A stretch of 9,619 bases of DNA from a bacterium (GTDB taxonomy: Bacteria; Caldisericota; Caldisericia; B22-G15): NCBI GenBank assembly GCA_012517755.1, contig JAAYUH010000225.1, forward strand, positions 1 through 9,619. Reading direction: 5' to 3'. Below, one piece after another: positions 1 through 7,243 of this stretch. A program made the position numbers and the translations under genes. Under the pieces are notes generated by a model. The model made no database searches and was not told the origin of the DNA. It saw only the letters and a program-made list of their open reading frames with translations. Each line of letters starts with the position of its first letter. Position 1 is the first letter of the stretch.

Positions 1-1802
1 CCAAAAAGATTTAAAGCATAGATATTATGAGCAAAAGTTTTTCTTCCATCAGTATATTTTGTATAAAACATTTCATAATACCATTCAATTGCTTTATTTA
101 CAGATTCTCCAAGACTAAATCCATCAGATAGATTTTTAAGAACAATTGAATTTAAAGAATACATTGAAGGATTTTCTTCTAATTTAGAATACATAAGATT
201 TGGGTAAAACCAACTTATTCTTGAAAAACCTACAAAAGCAGCACCACCAAATCTTAAAATATTTTTTGCTAATGAATCTTTTTCGGGATAAAGATTAAGA
301 CAAGATGAAGAGATAAAAATAGATGGCTCTGAGTTTATAAATTCAACTACAGAAGAATTTGTAACAAAATCATCCCACTTTATCTCTTCTTGAGTTGCAT
401 AACCATTTCTATCAAAATCACCTGCCCATATTTTTCTTACAGTTGCATCCCAATTTCCATGGCCAATCCAAAAAACAACTCCTGGTTTAAAATTATTTTT
501 ATATTTAATAAGATTATCCGAAGTTATAAGATCATCAGTTGAGTTTTCAACAACTGTTGGTAAAATTCCTTCAAGTTCATTTAAACTCTTTCTATAAAAT
601 CCTTTACTTTTTAAAAATAGATTATAAACCTGATCATTAATATATCCACCATCTGTATTCTCAGTCCATCTATTATCTTCTCCTTTAAAATTAAAAAATG
701 CACCAAGAAATAGAACTTTCTTTCTATACTCTTCATAACTTTTATCTAAATAGAGCCTTGTTTTAAGAATCACATTTTTTATCTCTATTTCACTATCAAA
801 TGGAATCCTTCCCACATTTATTTCAGGATAAAAATCAATTTTATCAATATCTGGCTCTCCATATTTTCCATTTTTATTTGAATCCCAATCTCCTGTTAAA
901 TCAGCATAATAAAAATCTGATGGAATTATTCTACTTTCATCATCACCTTCTTCGTTTGTGTAAAGATATCTCATAGGAATAGAGTTTGGTGATCCAACAA
1001 GAAGAAGATATTCAAAACCAGAGTTTTTATATTCATCCTTAAGAAAGTTTCTAATATTTTCTGGAACATCCTTCCCTGTTTTTGGAATTGAAGATAGATT
1101 AACTATTTTAACTTTAAAACCTTTTGTTTCAAGAAAAATTTTATGATCTTCAATCAATTTTCTTGCGCTATCAATTGTAATAATTAAATAGTCATATTTT
1201 TCTTGCTCTATTTTATTTGAATACATTGAATAAATTGAACTGTAATTTACAAACATATCTGGCTCATCAATAGGATATATAAATTCACTTTCTTCTTCTA
1301 TTGAATAGTATATTTTTAGTTTAAAACTCTTTACATAAGTTAATTCTCCTTTGATATACAAAAATGGATAAACAGAAAAAGAAAGAAATCTAAAACCTTT
1401 TAGATTATTTTCACTGATCAAAGAGATAGGTTTATCAATAATTAAATCATCAATTTTGAAATTTTCATTTGAAAAATTTGAAACAGCCATATGGGGAGAA
1501 TCTCCTATTGGTAAATTAAAAACTCCTTCAATTTTTTTTAGTTCAACATTTTCTATTTCAAATGAAGAGAGTTGTGAATTTGGAGGAAGTAAAACATTTA
1601 TATTTTTTCTTGGAAGCATTCTTTCAAAAATTGTGTTGTTGTTATTATATCCCTCAACATAAGGAATAACCTCGCCATTCTCATTAAAAACTAATTTATA
1701 ATCTGGATTTGTAAAATTAATTTCAATATAATCACTCTTTGCATAAATATTTATTGGAAAAAGAGTTAAAAAGATGAAAAAAAATAGAACAAATTTTTTC
1801 AT
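1..1802 (-). CDS. Secreted gingipain-like cysteine peptidase (family C25), C-terminus beyond the left edge
   Basis: The reverse-strand frame is open for 600 codons from ATG at 1800-1802 to the window edge, so the C-terminus is missing. Residues 1-21 form a signal peptide (MKK, a Phe/Leu/Ile-rich core, then IYA), implying export. Residues 25-200 look like a beta-rich pro-region. From about 203 (YDYLIITID) the peptidase fold begins. LLLVGSPNSIP lies near 266-276, and an Asp/Asn/Gly-rich stretch near 300-318 (ADLTGDWDSNKNG) followed by NVGRIP resembles the calcium-binding region of C25 enzymes. The expected catalytic pair is visible: His448 in WIGHGN and Cys501 in SSSCLN. Family C25 includes the Porphyromonas gingipains; more distant members are secreted endopeptidases or surface proteins, so the substrate is unknown. 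The start is supported by AAGGAGG five bases upstream. It lies 40 bp behind mfd on the same strand and may be read through from it. A C-terminal sorting or adhesion domain, if any, is off-window. Confidence 0.88.
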   Translation of the reverse strand, partial: MKKFVLFFFIFLTLFPINIYAKSDYIEINFTNPDYKLVFNENGEVIPYVEGYNNNNTIFERMLPRKNINVLLPPNSQLSSFEIENVELKKIEGVFNLPIGDSPHMAVSNFSNENFKIDDLIIDKPISLISENNLKGFRFLSFSVYPFLYIKGELTYVKSFKLKIYYSIEEESEFIYPIDEPDMFVNYSSIYSMYSNKIEQEKYDYLIITIDSARKLIEDHKIFLETKGFKVKIVNLSSIPKTGKDVPENIRNFLKDEYKNSGFEYLLLVGSPNSIPMRYLYTNEEGDDESRIIPSDFYYADLTGDWDSNKNGKYGEPDIDKIDFYPEINVGRIPFDSEIEIKNVILKTRLYLDKSYEEYRKKVLFLGAFFNFKGEDNRWTENTDGGYINDQVYNLFLKSKGFYRKSLNELEGILPTVVENSTDDLITSDNLIKYKNNFKPGVVFWIGHGNWDATVRKIWAGDFDRNGYATQEEIKWDDFVTNSSVVEFINSEPSIFISSSCLNLYPEKDSLAKNILRFGGAAFVGFSRISWFYPNLMYSKLEENPSMYSLNSIVLKNLSDGFSLGESVNKAIEWYYEMFYTKYTDGRKTFAHNIYALNLF

Positions 1803-1807
1803 AAATT

Positions 1808-1814
1808 CCTCCTT
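1808..1814 (-). promoter_or_regulatory. Shine-Dalgarno site of the C25 peptidase gene
   Basis: Reverse-strand AAGGAGG, with five bases between GGAGG and the ATG at 1802. It fixes the start and shows the peptidase can be translated independently of mfd. Confidence 0.8.
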
Positions 1815-1827
1815 TATATTTTTAGTA

Positions 1828-1854
1828 ATTTTACCAAATAACTTAAATTTTCAA
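1828..1854 (-). promoter_or_regulatory. Possible promoter for the C25 peptidase gene
   Basis: On the reverse strand TTGAAA (1849-1854) is followed after 15 bp by TAAAAT (1828-1833), 26 bp before the ATG. The -10 matches consensus at five of six bases, but the spacer is short and the sequence is AT-rich, so this could be chance. It overlaps the mfd stop. If real, the peptidase would have its own transcript in addition to read-through from mfd. Confidence 0.3.
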
Positions 1855-4830
1855 AATTTTTATAAATTTTTTAATCTCCTCAATAGGTTCTTTTATATTT
1901 CTAATTATGATTTCTGAAGGAGTGAATTTAATTCTATCAGAGAAAATTTTTTCAAGTGTGATGATTTTTATCTGATCAATAGGTGTCTCTTTTGATAATC
2001 TAATGATTAAATTATCAAAATTTCTTGATATACTTTTTATTTTCAACTCTTTCATCATAATTTTAATCTTTGAGAGTTCTATCAAATTCTTAATATTTTC
2101 AGGATAATAACCAAATCTATCAATAATCTCATCTTCTATTTCTTTAATCTCTTCAAAAGATTTTGCTTCAAAAAATTTTCTATAATAGAATAATCTTTCA
2201 TCTTCATAAGGAATATAATTTTCAGGTATGGTTGTGTTTATATCTACATCAAGATCAACATATATTTTTTTCTCATACTTTACCCCTTTTAATTTTGATA
2301 TCTCTTCTTCTAATAATTCCATATATAGATCAAATCCAATTGAGTTAATAAATCCGCTCTGTTCTTTACCTAACAGATTACCTGCACCTCTTATTTCAAG
2401 GTCTTTTAACGCTACTTGAAATCCTGCCCCAAGATATGTTAAATCTTGAAGGACTTTTAATCTCTTTTTACCATTTTCACTTATTTTATTTGGATCGTAA
2501 AAAAGATATGCAACAGCCTTTTTATCTCTTCTTCCAACTCTACCCCTTAATTGATATAGCTGAGAAAGGCCAAAATTTTGTGAATCAACGACAATAATTG
2601 TATTTACATTTTCATTATCCAAGCCTGCCTCAATTATTGTGGTTGAAAGTAGTAAATCATACTCTTTATTTAAAAAACTTATCATACCTTCTTCAATCTC
2701 TTTTGAATCACACTGACCATGCAATACAAGAATTTTTAAATTTGGAACTAATGATTGAATAAAAAATTTCTCCTCTTCAATAGTAATTATTCTATTATGT
2801 ACATAATAAACTTGTCCACCTCTTTTTAGTTCATTAACTATAGCTTTTTTAATAAGTTGCGGATTAAAAGGTGAAACAAAAGTTTCTATTGGGTATCTAC
2901 CAATTGGAGGAGTTCTTATAATTGAAAATTTTCTAATTCCTGATAGTGACATTTCAAGCGTTCTTGGTATTGGAGTTGCAGTGAGATATAAAACATCTAT
3001 ATCTTCTTTTATTTTTTTAATCTTCTCTTTCTGTTCAACTCCAAAAAGATGCTCTTCATCAATAATAAGTAATCCTAAATCAGAAAATGAGATATCTTCG
3101 CTTAAAGCCCTGTGAGTTGCAATTAAAAAATCAACCTTTCCATTTTTTATATCATCAACTATTTTTTTCTCTTCATTTTCTTTTGTTAATCTTGATAACA
3201 TTTCAACTCTTATTGGAAAATTTTTAAATCTATCACTTATAACCCTGAAATGTTGTAAAGCAAGAAGTGTTGTTGGAGTTAAAAGTAATACCTGTTTCCC
3301 ATTTAATATAACTCTTAGTGCTCCTCTTAAAGCAACCTCTGTTTTTCCAAAACCAACATCTCCACAAATAACTCTCTCAGTTAAATATTCACTTGATAAA
3401 TCATTTCTGATATCTTCGACTGCTTTTATTTGATCATCTGTTAGTTCATAATCAAAAGATAAATCAAATTCTTCCTCAATTTCTTGGAATTCTTTATATG
3501 GCTCTTTTCTTATTATTTCTCTTTTTGCATATAATTTTAATAATTCATCTGCAACTTTTTTGATATCTTCTACACTTTTTTCTTTTGTTCTTTTCCATTC
3601 ATTTCCACCTAATCTTGAAAGAGTGACATTTTCAGAATCACCAATATATTTTTTTATTCTATCAATCTTTTCAACTGGGACATAAAGTTTCTCATCATTC
3701 AAATAATCAATTAGTAAATAATCCTTTTTTACACCTTCTTTTTCAAGATTAACTAATTTTTTAAATCTTCCGATTCCAAAATCTATGTGTACTACATAAT
3801 CACCCTCTTTTAGCTCCTCATATCTTTTTATCTCGCTTAAAAAAGATGGGTATACATATTTGGAAGTTATAAATGATGGTTTTCTTTTCTTTCCTACTAC
3901 TGCAATATTTTTTTCTATACTTAGAAAATTTTCTTTTATCAAACAATTAATAGAATTCTTTGAATAATCCTCTCCAATATAAAAAATATGAAAATTTTTT
4001 TTATTTAAATCATTGTATAACTCCATTGTTTTATTTTGAGAAAAAAAGGTTGGTAATGTTACAAAGTCAAAATTCAAATTTGATAATTTTGAATTAGAGA
4101 TATATATATGATTTATATTTTCAAATCTCTCATTATAAGAGATAAATTTACCTTTATTTTTTAAAATATTATAGATATTCTCTTTTTCAATAAAATTTAT
4201 TATTTCTACTTTATCTATAATTTTTATCGATTTTTGAGTAAAAGGATCAAATTCTCTTATATCTTCTATCAAATTTCCATCAAAAATTATTCTTACAGGG
4301 TTTATCTTATCAATAAGAAATATATCAATAATACCTCCCCTTATTGCATATTCTCCTTGAGATTTAACAAAATTAACTCTTTCATAATCTTTTAAATAGT
4401 TTTTAATTATTTGATTAAAATTGAACTCTTTATTTTTTGATAGAACAATTTTCTTATTCTCTATAAAACTATTTTCAAACAAACTTTTATAGGTTAAAAA
4501 AGCAATAAATTCTTTTTTACTATTTATCTTTTTTAGAGAGTTAATAAAATTTATTGTTTTAACAGGATTATTCTTATCAATCTCAGATATAAAAATTTTA
4601 TTTTTGTTCTCATCAAAAGAGAGGCACTCTTCATATATTTCATACAACTCTTTTTCATCGTCTGATATAAAAAATAGATTTGGTGAAATTGAGTTTAATT
4701 TGATTAACAAAAAAGGGAGGGAACCTCTTGTTATACCACCAATTTCATCTGGTATATCTTTTAAATTATAAAATAAAAGATCAATAAATTCCCTTTTTAT
4801 TTGATTTTGATACTGCTCTTTGTTCACCAT
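1843..4830 (-). CDS. mfd: Transcription-repair coupling factor Mfd
   Basis: Mfd is a cytoplasmic ATP-driven DNA translocase that pushes stalled RNA polymerase off damaged template and recruits UvrA for nucleotide excision repair. All parts are visible in the 995 residues. An N-terminal UvrB-like module has its D1b strand motif GEYAIRGGIIDIF near 159-171. The RNA-polymerase-interacting CarD-like domain spans about 340-400 (DYVVHIDFGIGRF, LYVPVEKID). The RecG-like motor carries Walker A GDVGFGKT (490-497), DEEH (591-594), TATP (617-620) and motif VI QLYQLRGRVGR (757-767). The translocation TRG-type element is LEIRGAGNLLG (811-821), and the C-terminal D7 regulatory domain is about 860-985. It is shorter than the E. 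coli protein (1148), mostly through a compact N-terminal half. The ATG at 4828-4830 is the first possible start after an in-frame stop, overlaps pth by 50 bp and has no clear Shine-Dalgarno, which suggests coupling to pth translation. Confidence 0.97.
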   Translation of the reverse strand: MVNKEQYQNQIKREFIDLLFYNLKDIPDEIGGITRGSLPFLLIKLNSISPNLFFISDDEKELYEIYEECLSFDENKNKIFISEIDKNNPVKTINFINSLKKINSKKEFIAFLTYKSLFENSFIENKKIVLSKNKEFNFNQIIKNYLKDYERVNFVKSQGEYAIRGGIIDIFLIDKINPVRIIFDGNLIEDIREFDPFTQKSIKIIDKVEIINFIEKENIYNILKNKGKFISYNERFENINHIYISNSKLSNLNFDFVTLPTFFSQNKTMELYNDLNKKNFHIFYIGEDYSKNSINCLIKENFLSIEKNIAVVGKKRKPSFITSKYVYPSFLSEIKRYEELKEGDYVVHIDFGIGRFKKLVNLEKEGVKKDYLLIDYLNDEKLYVPVEKIDRIKKYIGDSENVTLSRLGGNEWKRTKEKSVEDIKKVADELLKLYAKREIIRKEPYKEFQEIEEEFDLSFDYELTDDQIKAVEDIRNDLSSEYLTERVICGDVGFGKTEVALRGALRVILNGKQVLLLTPTTLLALQHFRVISDRFKNFPIRVEMLSRLTKENEEKKIVDDIKNGKVDFLIATHRALSEDISFSDLGLLIIDEEHLFGVEQKEKIKKIKEDIDVLYLTATPIPRTLEMSLSGIRKFSIIRTPPIGRYPIETFVSPFNPQLIKKAIVNELKRGGQVYYVHNRIITIEEEKFFIQSLVPNLKILVLHGQCDSKEIEEGMISFLNKEYDLLLSTTIIEAGLDNENVNTIIVVDSQNFGLSQLYQLRGRVGRRDKKAVAYLFYDPNKISENGKKRLKVLQDLTYLGAGFQVALKDLEIRGAGNLLGKEQSGFINSIGFDLYMELLEEEISKLKGVKYEKKIYVDLDVDINTTIPENYIPYEDERLFYYRKFFEAKSFEEIKEIEDEIIDRFGYYPENIKNLIELSKIKIMMKELKIKSISRNFDNLIIRLSKETPIDQIKIITLEKIFSDRIKFTPSEIIIRNIKEPIEEIKKFIKILKI

Positions 4831-5365
4831 AAAAAATAAAAGATTTTAATATATCTTCAGCAAGATTAAATGCTTTTTTATAAATTTTTCTATCATGAAA
4901 TGGTACGGGGCTTAAAACATAATTTATTGGATCAATATCAATTGGAGGTCTTCCAATTCCTATTCTCAATCTAAAAAATTGATTACTATTCAAATTATTT
5001 ATAATTGATTTTACACCATTATGGCCTCCATCTCCTCTATTAAAAATAAATTGAACACCTCCAACTGGAAGATCGAGGTCATCATGAACTATTACATAAT
5101 TTTTCAAATCAATTTTCAAATTTTTATATAGTTCATTAACTGCTTCACCAGAAATGTTCATATAGGTTAAAGGTTTAACTAACAAAACATTCTTTTTTTT
5201 ATCTTCAAAAAAAATTTCACCTTCACCAATCTCATTTCTCCATTTTATTTCATCAATTTTAATTTTCCATTTTTTTGATAGAAAATTTATAAAATCAAAA
5301 CCTATGTTATGTCTTGTTCCTAAAAATTCAAATTCTGGATTTCCTAATCCGATTATTACATGCAC
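4781..5365 (-). CDS. pth: Peptidyl-tRNA hydrolase
   Basis: Pth cleaves the ester bond of peptidyl-tRNAs that fall off ribosomes, recycling tRNA in the cytoplasm. The 194-residue length equals that of the E. coli enzyme. Family residues are in place: GLGNP with Asn9, TRHNIGF with catalytic His19, YMNISG with Asn70, HDDLDLP with Asp95 and GHNGV with Asn116 (E. coli equivalents N10, H20, N68, D93, N114). The start codon is GTG (5363-5365); the ATG reading just after it is in another frame and stops at once. It lies only 3 bp after the rplY stop and in the same frame, with a purine-rich GAAGAAAAG inside the end of rplY as the only ribosome-binding candidate, so it is probably translated by ribosomes finishing rplY. 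Its 3' end overlaps the start of mfd. Confidence 0.97.
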   Translation of the reverse strand: MHVIIGLGNPEFEFLGTRHNIGFDFINFLSKKWKIKIDEIKWRNEIGEGEIFFEDKKKNVLLVKPLTYMNISGEAVNELYKNLKIDLKNYVIVHDDLDLPVGGVQFIFNRGDGGHNGVKSIINNLNSNQFFRLRIGIGRPPIDIDPINYVLSPVPFHDRKIYKKAFNLAEDILKSFIFYGEQRAVSKSNKKGIY

Positions 5366-5368
5366 AAA

Positions 5369-6046
5369 TTATTTCTTTTCTTCTTTTTTCTCTTTTGTCT
5401 CTTGTGTAGTTGCTTGTGTTTCAGCTCCTTCTTGGGTTACCTCTTCTGCTTCTACTGGAACCTCTTCAACTTTAACCTCTTCTTTTGTTGGTGTTGATAC
5501 AGTTACAACTGTCTCATTAGGATTGTGTAATATCTTTACATTTGAAGGTATTTCTAAGTCAGATATATGAATTGAATCACCAATTTTCAACTCATTTATA
5601 TTCACTTCAATAAAAGATGGTAAATCTAATGGTTTTGCTTCTAATTCAATTTCATAAAGTGTTCTGAATAGAACTCCACCTTCTTTAGCACCAATAGGTT
5701 CACCAATAAAATGGATTGGAACTTTTGAAGTGATTGGTTTATCAAGAGAAACTGAATAAAAATCAATATGCGTTACTTCATCTGTTACAGGATTAAATTG
5801 TTCATCTTGTAGCACAGCTATATATTTTTTCCTACTTTTTTCTATCTCAAGTTCAATAAGAAAATCCTCTTCACTTTCAAGTCTTATCAAATCAATAATA
5901 TCTTTTAAAGGAACAGAAATTAGAATGTTATCTTTTACACCTTCTCCATATATAACTCCAGGTACTAAATCGTTTTCTCTTAACTTTCTTAAATCACTTT
6001 TTTTCATTGTATCTCTCTTCATCACCTTTAAAGAAATTCTTTTCAT
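5369..6046 (-). CDS. rplY: 50S ribosomal protein bL25, CTC/TL5 long form
   Basis: bL25 binds 5S rRNA in the large ribosomal subunit; the long CTC form is known as a general stress protein in Bacillus. The 225 residues show two domains and a tail. The bL25 domain occupies about 1-97, with LRKLRENDLVPGVIYG at 19-34 and VTHIDFYSVS at 91-100. A second beta domain spans about 100-185, including GEPIGAKEGGVLF (115-127) and NINELKIGDSIHISDL (149-164). A Glu/Lys/Thr-rich low-complexity tail follows from about 187. That architecture is usual for the long form. The ATG at 6044-6046 is preceded by a perfect AAGGAGG at 6054-6060. It heads the tight rplY-pth-mfd cluster, and a candidate promoter lies just upstream at 6087-6114. 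Confidence 0.96.
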   Translation of the reverse strand: MKRISLKVMKRDTMKKSDLRKLRENDLVPGVIYGEGVKDNILISVPLKDIIDLIRLESEEDFLIELEIEKSRKKYIAVLQDEQFNPVTDEVTHIDFYSVSLDKPITSKVPIHFIGEPIGAKEGGVLFRTLYEIELEAKPLDLPSFIEVNINELKIGDSIHISDLEIPSNVKILHNPNETVVTVSTPTKEEVKVEEVPVEAEEVTQEGAETQATTQETKEKKEEKK

Positions 6047-6053
6047 CTATATT

Positions 6054-6060
6054 CCTCCTT
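6054..6060 (-). promoter_or_regulatory. Strong Shine-Dalgarno site of rplY
   Basis: Reverse-strand AAGGAGG, seven bases before the ATG. It is the only strong ribosome-binding site in the rplY-pth-mfd block, so ribosomes loaded here may also feed pth and mfd by coupling. Confidence 0.85.
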
Positions 6061-6086
6061 TTAATGAATTCCCTATAACCTATATA

Positions 6087-6114
6087 AGTTTAATTTATTT
6101 TTTTGAATTGTCAA
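6087..6114 (-). promoter_or_regulatory. Candidate sigma70-type promoter of the rplY-pth-mfd cluster
   Basis: A perfect -35 TTGACA (6109-6114, reverse strand) is followed after 16 bp by TAAACT (6087-6092), a four-of-six -10. The spacer length is the same as in the better promoter at 9228-9255. A TATATA further downstream (6081-6086) would need a 22 bp spacer and is less likely. The -35 sits inside a small inverted repeat (TTTTGA, CAAT, TCAAAA) just after the stop of the preceding gene. Confidence 0.45.
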
Positions 6115-6120
6115 AATAAA

Positions 6121-6693
6121 TTACCTACCAAAAAATGGTTCATTAAGATTTGCACTATTTGAATAACCTCTACTTTCCCAATACCCTTTAAAATTTATAT
6201 TGTTAGATAATTCAATTTTGTTAATCCATTTTATCCATTTATATGCCCACTTATATTCTCCAATAAGTTGAAATGGAAAACCTCTTTCATTTGGTAAAAT
6301 TATTCCGTTCATTTTATATGATAGAAAAAGATCATTATCAAATACAAAATCTTTTGATAAAGAAGTTGTATAACCGTCAATTCCATAAAATATTATCGAT
6401 GGATAATTCAAATTCACCTTTGAATCAATTAATATATCTTTCATAAGAATTCCTTCCCACAATATATCAACACTCCAACCATCGACACAATAAAGAGTTA
6501 TGACTTTTTTTATAGAATCAAAATTATTTATCAAATCATCATATTTATACTCTTTTTTTATACCACCTTCTTCACTAACTATAAGTTTATAATTTTCTAT
6601 ATTAACAACTTGAGGTCCTTTAATAGAATTTTCAATAAAATCATCTATCGAATTAAGTAATTTACCTTCAAATTCTCTAATCTCACCTTCCAT
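6121..6693 (-). CDS. Single-domain molybdopterin-binding oxidoreductase (sulfite oxidase/MsrP-like fold)
   Basis: The 190-residue protein matches the oxidoreductase molybdopterin-binding domain shared by sulfite oxidases and MsrP/YedY. The key evidence is LYCVDGWSVDILWEG (67-81), where Cys69 corresponds to the cysteine that ligates molybdenum, then DGYTTSL (106-112), YKMNG (126-130), ERGFPFQLI (136-144), YKWIKWI (151-157) and the closing GYWESRGYSNSA (170-181). No signal peptide, Tat motif or membrane segment is seen, unlike MsrP, and the N-terminal segment that completes the cofactor pocket in MsrP is absent, as in the short stand-alone branch of the family. The substrate is unknown; sulfite oxidation or sulfoxide reduction would only be guesses. 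The ATG at 6691-6693 has GGAGGT four bases upstream (6698-6703). It is divergent from a small membrane protein gene and 74 bp upstream of rplY, so it is probably a separate unit. Confidence 0.9.
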   Translation of the reverse strand: MEGEIREFEGKLLNSIDDFIENSIKGPQVVNIENYKLIVSEEGGIKKEYKYDDLINNFDSIKKVITLYCVDGWSVDILWEGILMKDILIDSKVNLNYPSIIFYGIDGYTTSLSKDFVFDNDLFLSYKMNGIILPNERGFPFQLIGEYKWAYKWIKWINKIELSNNINFKGYWESRGYSNSANLNEPFFGR

Positions 6694-6697
6694 TATT

Positions 6698-6703
6698 ACC
6701 TCC
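6698..6703 (-). promoter_or_regulatory. Shine-Dalgarno site of the molybdopterin oxidoreductase gene
   Basis: Reverse-strand GGAGGT, four bases before the ATG at 6693. It supports the short N-terminus without a signal peptide. Confidence 0.8.
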
Positions 6704-6710
6704 GAAAAAT

Positions 6711-6751
6711 AGTATAATAAAAATATTACTATTTTATGAAACTTTTTTCAA
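6711..6751 (-). promoter_or_regulatory. Possible promoter of the molybdopterin oxidoreductase gene
   Basis: On the reverse strand TTGAAA (6746-6751) is followed after 17 bp by TAATAT (6723-6728, four of six). A better -10, TATACT (6711-6716), lies closer to the gene but has no good -35 at normal spacing. Which hexamer is used cannot be decided by eye. The region is shared with the divergent gene at 6791. Confidence 0.35.
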
Positions 6752-6786
6752 CATCAGTGGTTTATTATTATAAAAACTTAAGGAGG
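6746..6786 (+). promoter_or_regulatory. Upstream region of the small membrane protein: possible promoter and clear ribosome-binding site
   Basis: AGGAGG at 6781-6786 lies four bases before ATG at 6791 and firmly sets the start. A TATAAA at 6769-6774 could be the -10, but the facing -35 (TTCAAC, 6747-6752, 16 bp spacer) is poor. Its -35 would overlap the -35 proposed for the divergent gene, so the two promoters could interfere or share a regulator. Confidence 0.4.
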
Positions 6787-6790
6787 TATT

Positions 6791-7210
6791 ATGAGTAAAT
6801 TTACAATAAGAAAGATTTATCTTTATCTCTTTTCTCTTGTTGGATTGGCACTTATTATTATAGGTTCTGTTGGATTGATTAATCTTGGCTTACAGTTAAC
6901 ATTTTTTAGAGATGCACTTGAATATAGATATGGATATGTTCAACCACCATATCCATATTTTTTAGAGAGTATAAAATTTGATGAAGATATAAATAGAATT
7001 GAGTTAACGGATGAGCAGAAAAAATCTTTAGAACAATGGAAAACTGATTATGAAAATTATAAACAAAGAGTAGAAAAAATGGGTTATACTCCATATATTG
7101 CTGATACATTAACAAGAAATATTGCTTTGTTAATTGTAGGTGTACCAATTTATATTTATCATTGGGGGCTTGTTAAAAAAGAACATAATAGAGAAGAAAA
7201 TACAGATTAG
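6791..7210 (+). CDS. Small membrane protein with two transmembrane segments, function unknown
   Basis: The 139-residue protein begins with a basic stretch (KFTIRK) and a long hydrophobic helix at about 9-34 (LYLFSLVGLALIIIG). A charged, partly helical loop follows at about 40-105 (PYPYF; LTDEQKKSLEQW), then a second hydrophobic segment at about 109-125 with GVPIYIYHW and a basic tail. By the positive-inside rule both ends should be cytoplasmic and the loop outside. The layout and the ending VGVPIYIYHW, followed by a basic tail, recall DUF5671-type membrane proteins, but I hold this assignment loosely. It is not a haem-binding MsrQ/YedZ: it is far too short and lacks its histidine pattern. The start is fixed by AGGAGG. 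It is the only well-supported plus-strand gene in the window, divergent from the molybdopterin enzyme and convergent to the fusion gene, with 33 bp before the latter's stop and no good terminator hairpin. Confidence 0.82.
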   Translation: MSKFTIRKIYLYLFSLVGLALIIIGSVGLINLGLQLTFFRDALEYRYGYVQPPYPYFLESIKFDEDINRIELTDEQKKSLEQWKTDYENYKQRVEKMGYTPYIADTLTRNIALLIVGVPIYIYHWGLVKKEHNREENTD

Positions 7211-7243
7211 CTTATTTAATAATTTTAATAATTTTTAAAAAAA

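Noticed and set aside
1456..1662. Plus-strand open frame of 68 codons
   Set aside because: It lies antisense inside the well-supported C25 peptidase gene, has no ribosome-binding site and has no domain-like sequence.
1844..1858. AAATTT-TCA-AAATTT inverted repeat at the end of mfd
   Set aside because: Only six A-T pairs, within the last mfd codons; not a credible terminator.
2163..2419. Two overlapping plus-strand open frames
   Set aside because: Both are antisense to the conserved C-terminal part of mfd and have no independent support.
5304..5570. Plus-strand open frame rich in Ser, Thr and Val
   Set aside because: It is the mirror of the low-complexity acidic tail of bL25 and the start of pth; its composition explains the open frame.
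5925..6119. Plus-strand open frame of 64 codons
   Set aside because: It is antisense to the N-terminal bL25 domain and its upstream region, and no ribosome-binding site is visible.
6906..7148. Minus-strand open frame of 80 codons
   Set aside because: It is antisense to the small membrane protein gene, which has a perfect ribosome-binding site and coherent membrane topology.
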